From Anaerolineales bacterium UBA6128 (GTDB lineage: Bacteria > Chloroflexota > Anaerolineae > UBA1429): a stretch of 9,397 nucleotides of DNA. How positions within the stretch are numbered: position 1 is the stretch's first letter; each line of letters starts with the position of its first letter. Location: the NCBI GenBank assembly GCA_002423325.1, contig DIVQ01000233.1:11379-20775 (forward strand). The letters are read 5' to 3'. Positions 6,123 to 9,397 of this stretch are shown one piece after another. The notes under the pieces are model-generated. The model was not told the DNA's origin and made no database searches. It was given only the letters and a program-made list of their open reading frames with translations. Made by a program: the position numbers and the translations under genes.

Positions 6123-7100
6123 CTATTGATTCATCAACTCGCGCACGGCGACGACGACCTTGTCGACGGTGGGCACCATCTCGGCCTCCAGCACGGCGCT
6201 GGCCGGCGCGGGCGCCGACAGCGTGTTGAGCCGCTTGATGGGCGCGTCCAGGTAGTAAAAGGCCTCGTCAGCGGCCAGCGCGGCGATCTCGCCGCCCACG
6301 CCGTAGGGCGCGTAGGCCTCGTCCACTACCAGCACGCGGCTGGTCTTGCGGATGGAGGCCAGGATGGTCTCCTTGTCCAGCGGCGCCAGCGTGCGCGGGT
6401 CGACCACCTCCACCGAGACGCCCTCCCTGGCCAGCGCATCGGCGGCCTGCAGCGCCACCTGCACCATGCGCGCCAGCGCCACGATCGTGACGTCGCTGCC
6501 CTCGCGCTGCACCGCCGCCACGCCCAGCGGAATGGTGTACTCTTCGTCGGGCACCATACCCTTCAGGCTGTAGATGCCGCGGTGTTCGAACACCAGCACC
6601 GGGTCGTTGTCGCGGATGGCCGTCTTGAGCAGGCCCTTGGCGTCGTAGGGCGTGGCGGGCACCACCACCTTGAGGCCCGGAAAGTGTGCGTACATTGGGT
6701 AGGGCACGGCCGAGTGGTGGCCCGCCGCCCCGCCGCCGATGCCCACCACGCCGCGAAAGACCAACGGCACGCTGAACTGGCCATTGGACATATAGTGAAT
6801 GCGCGCAGCCTGGTTGATGAGCTGGCCGGCCACCTCGTAGGCGAAATCCCAGAACATGATGTCCACGATGGGACGCAGGCCGGTGAGAGCCGCGCCAATG
6901 GCCATGCCGGTGAAACCGAGCTCCGAGATGGGCGTGTCGATCAGCCGGCGCACGCCGAACTCGTCGGCCATGCCCAGCGTCTCGTTAAAGTTGCCTCCGC
7001 GTGGACCGATGCCCTCGCCGTAGACATACACGTTGGGGTCGCGACGCATCTCTTCCTGCATCGCCTCGCGGATTCCATCGATCAAGCGAATCTCTCGCAT
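6123..7100 (-). CDS. Thiamine-diphosphate dehydrogenase E1 component, beta subunit
   Basis: This 325-residue E1 beta belongs to the pyruvate/acetoin/branched-chain 2-oxoacid dehydrogenase family (transketolase pyrimidine-binding domain first, C-terminal domain after about 190). With E1 alpha it forms the heterotetramer that cleaves or decarboxylates the substrate on thiamine diphosphate and reductively acylates the E2 lipoyl group. Seen: RLIDTPISELGFTGMAIGAA at 52-71, with E60 as the glutamate that activates the cofactor pyrimidine; AAGHHSA at 125-131; and VVDPRTLAPLDKETI in the C-terminal half. Length is full for the family. The ATG at 7100 follows AGGAG by 7 nt. It lies downstream of E1 alpha across an unusually long, hairpin-rich gap and upstream of the E2-like gene. 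Acetoin-type (AcoB-like) is my best subtype guess; sequence alone does not settle the substrate. Confidence 0.94.
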   Translation of the reverse strand: MREIRLIDGIREAMQEEMRRDPNVYVYGEGIGPRGGNFNETLGMADEFGVRRLIDTPISELGFTGMAIGAALTGLRPIVDIMFWDFAYEVAGQLINQAARIHYMSNGQFSVPLVFRGVVGIGGGAAGHHSAVPYPMYAHFPGLKVVVPATPYDAKGLLKTAIRDNDPVLVFEHRGIYSLKGMVPDEEYTIPLGVAAVQREGSDVTIVALARMVQVALQAADALAREGVSVEVVDPRTLAPLDKETILASIRKTSRVLVVDEAYAPYGVGGEIAALAADEAFYYLDAPIKRLNTLSAPAPASAVLEAEMVPTVDKVVVAVRELMNQ

Positions 7101-7121
7101 ACAGCATCTCCTGTCTGGTAC

Positions 7122-7306
7122 GCACGACGCTGATACGTCGTGCTATGCGCCAGCTTACTGGCGTCTGCGCCTGCTGAAGGAGGCTTCTGACCACCCCCGT
7201 ACGGTTCACGGGCGGGCTGCGACCCGGCACAACCCCGTGCCGGAACCCGTAATCGCGGTTTGCCGACCGCGCAACGCGTGCAGATCAGCGCGGTAGGCAT
7301 ACCGCG
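7122..7306. other. Chain of short perfect hairpins between E1 alpha and E1 beta
   Basis: The 237-nt gap (7101-7337) has no credible gene but contains at least six hairpins. 7122-7129/7136-7143 pairs over 8 bp (gcacgacg, loop ctgata). 7148-7153/7158-7163 pairs over 6 bp (cgccag, loop ctta). 7196-7200/7208-7212 pairs over 5 bp (cccgt). 7224-7230/7237-7243 pairs over 7 bp (ccggcac, loop aacccc). 7254-7259/7266-7271 pairs over 6 bp (cgcggt). 7289-7295/7300-7306 pairs over 7 bp (cgcggta, loop ggca). The last two share a stem sequence and could pair alternatively. Such regular packing suggests a structured RNA in the transcript, or the remains of a mobile element. It does not resemble the inverted repeats elsewhere in the window. 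No match to a named RNA family is claimed. Confidence 0.6.
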
Positions 7307-7337
7307 ACTGGCATTCACAGCAAGCCCGTGACCGCAC

Positions 7338-8309
7338 CTAAACGGCGCTCGCAAACACCTTGGTCGCCACGTCTTCAGGCGCCGGGAAAGGGCTGCTCTC
7401 GGCAAAGTCGAGCGCATCCTGGATGACCGTCTCGATCTCTTGCGCCACGCCATCCAGCGCAGCCTGGTCGACCTCGCCGGCGGCCAGCAACTGCCGCGCG
7501 AACAGCGTCAGTGGATCGCGACCCTTCCACTCAGCCACCTCTTCCGGCGGCCGGTAGGTGTCGCCGGGGTCGCCGATGGCGTGCCCGCCAAAGCGGTAGG
7601 TCTTGCACTCCAGCAGCGAGGGTCCCCCGCCGGAACGCGCCCGAGCGACGGCCTCGCCGGCAGCCTCATACACCGCCATCACGTCCTGCCCGTCAACCTG
7701 GGCGCCCGGCATGGCATAGCCCTGCGCGCGGATCGCCACGTTCTGGCCCGCGGTAGCCTTGAGGAACGACATCTGCGTGGCGTACAGGTTGTTCTCGCAC
7801 ACAAAGACGACCGGCAGCTGCCAGAGCCCGGCCAGGTTCATCGCCTCGTGAAAGGCGCCGGTGTTGGCCGCGCCGTCGCCGAAAAAGCTGACCGTGACCT
7901 GATCAGTGCCGCGGTATTTGCTGGAGAAGGCCGCGCCGGCGCCGATGGGCAGGTTGGCGCCCACGATGCCCGACGAGCCGAGATAGTTGTCTTCGGCGGA
8001 GAAGAGGTGCATCGAGCCGCCGCGCCCGCCGGAGCAGCCGGTGGCGCGCGCGAACAGCTCGGCCATCACGCGGCGCGGCCTGACGCCCTTGGAGAGGGCG
8101 TGGGCATGGCTGCGGTGGGTGCTGGTGACATAGTCGCTGCGGCGCAGGTGCGCGCACACGCCGGTGGCCACGGCCTCCTCACCGATGTACAGGTGCGCCA
8201 TGGCGGGCGTGCGCCCCTCATAGTACGCCTGCGAGACCGACTCTTCAAAGCGCCGCAGCAGCAGCATGTTGCGGTACAGCGCGACCAGTGTTTCGCGTGC
8301 CAGCTCCAA
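7338..8309 (-). CDS. Thiamine-diphosphate dehydrogenase E1 component, alpha subunit
   Basis: This 323-residue E1 alpha belongs to the pyruvate/acetoin dehydrogenase family and binds the thiamine diphosphate phosphates and Mg. Seen: LRRFEESVSQAYYEG near 18-32; the STHRSHAHAL segment at 63-72 with the active-site histidines H65/H68; GCSGGRGGSMH at 91-101; the cofactor motif GDGAANTGAFHEAMN starting at G144 and closing with ENN at 172-174; and the loop YRFGGHAIGDPGDTYR at 238-253. Length is typical of acetoin-type E1 alpha. The start is a TTG at 8309, 7 nt after AGGA (minus AAAGGAAA, plus 8315-8322), which gives an N-terminus LELARETLVALYRNMLLLRR as in the family. Longer in-frame starts lie in an inverted repeat and are unlikely. 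It pairs with the E1 beta gene, although 237 nt separate them. Confidence 0.93.
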   Translation of the reverse strand: MELARETLVALYRNMLLLRRFEESVSQAYYEGRTPAMAHLYIGEEAVATGVCAHLRRSDYVTSTHRSHAHALSKGVRPRRVMAELFARATGCSGGRGGSMHLFSAEDNYLGSSGIVGANLPIGAGAAFSSKYRGTDQVTVSFFGDGAANTGAFHEAMNLAGLWQLPVVFVCENNLYATQMSFLKATAGQNVAIRAQGYAMPGAQVDGQDVMAVYEAAGEAVARARSGGGPSLLECKTYRFGGHAIGDPGDTYRPPEEVAEWKGRDPLTLFARQLLAAGEVDQAALDGVAQEIETVIQDALDFAESSPFPAPEDVATKVFASAV

Positions 8310-8314
8310 TGGTG

Positions 8315-8322
8315 TTTCCTTT
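8315..8322 (-). promoter_or_regulatory. Ribosome binding site deciding a TTG start for E1 alpha
   Basis: The minus strand reads AAAGGAAA, placing AGGA 7 nt before the TTG at 8307-8309. No ATG is available in frame nearby, and the upstream open frame crosses repeat sequence, so this site fixes the start. Confidence 0.75.
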
Positions 8323-8345
8323 CTGCCTGCGAGGCAAGAGAGATC

Positions 8346-8454
8346 AACCACGAAACACACGGAATACACGAAAGCAGTCAGTGAGCAGCCTGTAACCAGG
8401 GGCAAGCGCTGAACCTGATGGCATTATTTCGTGTTTTTCGCGCCTTTCGTGGTT
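8346..8454. repeat. Long imperfect inverted repeat, 'accacgaa' family, copy 2
   Basis: The arms at 8346-8373 and 8427-8454 agree at about 23 of 28 positions after reverse complementing, with a spacer of about 53 nt. The left arm shares aaccacgaaa and cacggaatacacgaaag with the left arm of the copy at 2001-2030, so both belong to one dispersed family. The spacers are not obviously similar. The element fills most of the 143-nt gap between the SDR and E1 alpha. Its right end supplies two bases of the SDR stop codon (8453-8455). Confidence 0.85.
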
Positions 8455-9265
8455 ACTTTTCCTGTTCCGGGATGGGCGCGCCGTGCGTGCCGCCGGCGTT
8501 CATCGCCATATTGCCGCCGTCCAGCGGAAAGACGTGACCGGTCATAAAGGCCGAGGCATCCGATGCCAAAAAGACGGCCAGACCCTTGATGTCGTCGGGC
8601 ACGCCCATGCGGCCGATGGGCAGCCCGCGCAGGAACATCGCGCGCAGCTTGGGATTGGCCTGCATGCGCTCCTCGAGGCCCACGTTCGTGATCTGCGCCG
8701 GCGCGATGCCGTTGACGCGCACGCCGCGCCCGGACCACTCGGTGCTCAGCTCGCGGACCATCTGCACCACGCCCCCCATGGCGACGCTGTAGGAAAAGTT
8801 GCCGCGCCCCAGGGCGTTCAGCCCGCCGATCGAGCACATCGCGATAATGCTGCCCTTGCCCTGCGCCAGCATCCGCCGACCCGCCTCCTGGCAGCAGCAG
8901 AACTTGCCCACCAGCACGCTCTGCAGCGTCTTGACGAACTCCTCGATCGGCACGTCTTCAGGTCGGTAGAGCTTGTTGTTGCCCGGGATGGCCGCCAGGA
9001 CGTCGATCCTGCCGAACTCGGCATCCAGCAGCCCGAACATGGCGCGGATCTGGTCGATCTCGGAGACATCGCAGACGGTGGGCAGCACGCGCCGCCCCAG
9101 CTTGGCGATCTCCTGGGCGGTGCTTTCGAGCGACGGCATCCGCCGCCCGCAGATCATCAGGTCGGCGCCGGCCTCTGCCAGCGCGATGGCGGTCGAACGC
9201 CCGAGGTTGTCGCCCGCGCCGGAAACCAACGCAACCCGCCCTGTGAGATCAAACAGCGTCTGCAT
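8453..9265 (-). CDS. Short-chain dehydrogenase/reductase family protein with an altered active site
   Basis: This 270-residue protein has the classical SDR Rossmann fold. The cofactor loop SGAGDNLG is at 15-22 (TGxxxGxG-like), CDVSEIDQI around 65-73, the active-site serine S145 in IAMCSIGG, Y159 in NFSYS, VRVNGIAPAQITN at 182-194, and a C-terminal VFPLDGGNMAMNAGG. Two key features deviate. The YxxxK motif reads YSVAM, so the catalytic lysine is M163 (codon ATG, clear in the sequence), and the NNAG motif after strand 4 is replaced by AAIPG at 91-95. The family normally oxidises or reduces alcohols, ketones or sugars with NAD(P). Here activity is doubtful or changed. The ATG at 9265 has AAGGAG 9 nt upstream. 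It is the first gene of the cluster in the window, separated from E1 alpha by an inverted repeat. The stop TAA touches that repeat. Confidence 0.9.
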   Translation of the reverse strand: MQTLFDLTGRVALVSGAGDNLGRSTAIALAEAGADLMICGRRMPSLESTAQEIAKLGRRVLPTVCDVSEIDQIRAMFGLLDAEFGRIDVLAAIPGNNKLYRPEDVPIEEFVKTLQSVLVGKFCCCQEAGRRMLAQGKGSIIAMCSIGGLNALGRGNFSYSVAMGGVVQMVRELSTEWSGRGVRVNGIAPAQITNVGLEERMQANPKLRAMFLRGLPIGRMGVPDDIKGLAVFLASDASAFMTGHVFPLDGGNMAMNAGGTHGAPIPEQEK

Positions 9266-9274
9266 CTCGTCATG

Positions 9275-9280
9275 CTCCTT
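9275..9280 (-). promoter_or_regulatory. Ribosome binding site of the SDR gene
   Basis: The minus strand reads AAGGAG, 9 nt before the ATG at 9265. A nearer out-of-frame ATG lies between them, so the spacing is on the long side. Confidence 0.6.
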
Positions 9281-9300
9281 TCGCCTGCTGCCCCACGACT

Positions 9301-9397
9301 ACTTTCGCACGCCGCGAGTACTCTCGCGCACCGGAGTACCCTGGCACACCGCGAGTACTCTCGCGCACCGCCAGTACTCTCGCGCACCGCCAGTACC
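9301..9397. repeat. Tandem 18-19 bp direct repeats upstream of the SDR, cut by window edge
   Basis: Five head-to-tail units are seen: 9301-9319, 9320-9337 (18 bp), 9338-9356, 9357-9375 and 9376-9394, with a sixth beginning at 9395. The last two are identical (actctcgcgcaccgccagt); the others differ at a few positions. Junctions create gagtactc-type palindromes. A 19-bp period does not keep a reading frame, so this is not a protein repeat. It lies just upstream of the first gene in the cluster, in promoter or leader position. It could be a minisatellite or an array of binding sites. Confidence 0.85.

Noticed and set aside
7101..7337. Remnant of a group II intron (cgtacggttc block and a minus-strand gtgcgg near the left end of the transcript)
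   Set aside because: The block resembles one side of a domain V helix, but I cannot find the matching half at the right distance. There is no reverse transcriptase, and the segment is shorter than an intact ribozyme. A covariance search would decide.
7082..7453. 123-residue minus-strand open frame spanning the E1 alpha end and the gap
   Set aside because: It overlaps the E1 alpha C-terminus and E1 beta start in another frame, has no domain, and its sequence is explained by the hairpin-rich non-coding segment.
8310..8405. N-terminal extension of E1 alpha
   Set aside because: The extra residues are translated from the inverted repeat, and a good ribosome site precedes the TTG at 8309. The family N-terminus begins there.
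9301..9397. CRISPR array or protein repeat
   Set aside because: Units of 18-19 bp are directly abutting with no spacers, and the period breaks any reading frame.

Overview
This is a GC-rich bacterial window in which every supportable gene lies on the minus strand. Nine genes are read from right to left, most preceded by a purine-rich Shine-Dalgarno site. The long plus-strand reading frames are antisense shadows. Gene families and the style of the intergenic repeats suggest an environmental, probably anaerobic or facultative bacterium. Chloroflexota is my best guess, but the sequence does not prove it.

In transcription order the layout is as follows. (1) A short-chain dehydrogenase (SDR) has a five-copy 18-19 bp tandem repeat upstream at the window's right edge. 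(2-4) A 2-oxoacid/acetoin dehydrogenase-type set follows: thiamine diphosphate E1 alpha, E1 beta, and a lipoyl E2-like protein. (5) A uroporphyrinogen-decarboxylase-family gene is broken by a frameshift and apparently also an internal deletion. (6) A D-2-hydroxyacid dehydrogenase. (7) A UlaG-like metallo-beta-lactamase-fold hydrolase. (8-9) A four-cluster [4Fe-4S] ferredoxin overlaps the start of a tungsten aldehyde:ferredoxin oxidoreductase (AOR) family enzyme, which runs off the left edge.

The main anomalies are in proteins that look ordinary at family level. The E2-like protein has a normal lipoyl domain and a subunit-binding domain. Its acyltransferase core is shortened, and the catalytic HRVVDG-type motif reads RAQVTR. 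The SDR has Ser and Tyr of the active site, but the catalytic Lys of YxxxK is Met and the NNAG motif is missing. The AOR has a CX3CX4C cluster motif instead of the usual CX2CX3C.

The gaps between genes are also unusual. Three contain long imperfect inverted repeats of two related sequence styles, built from roughly 9-bp purine-rich units. The E1 alpha/E1 beta gap is a different 237-nt element holding a chain of perfect short hairpins.

A possible working model, by inference only: an E1-type cleavage or decarboxylation generates an aldehyde and/or a lipoyl-bound acyl group, and the AOR with its polyferredoxin oxidises the aldehyde to an acid. The hydroxyacid dehydrogenase, the lactonase-like hydrolase and the SDR would handle upstream hydroxy-acids or lactones. 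No E3 (dihydrolipoyl dehydrogenase), transporter or regulator is visible in the window.
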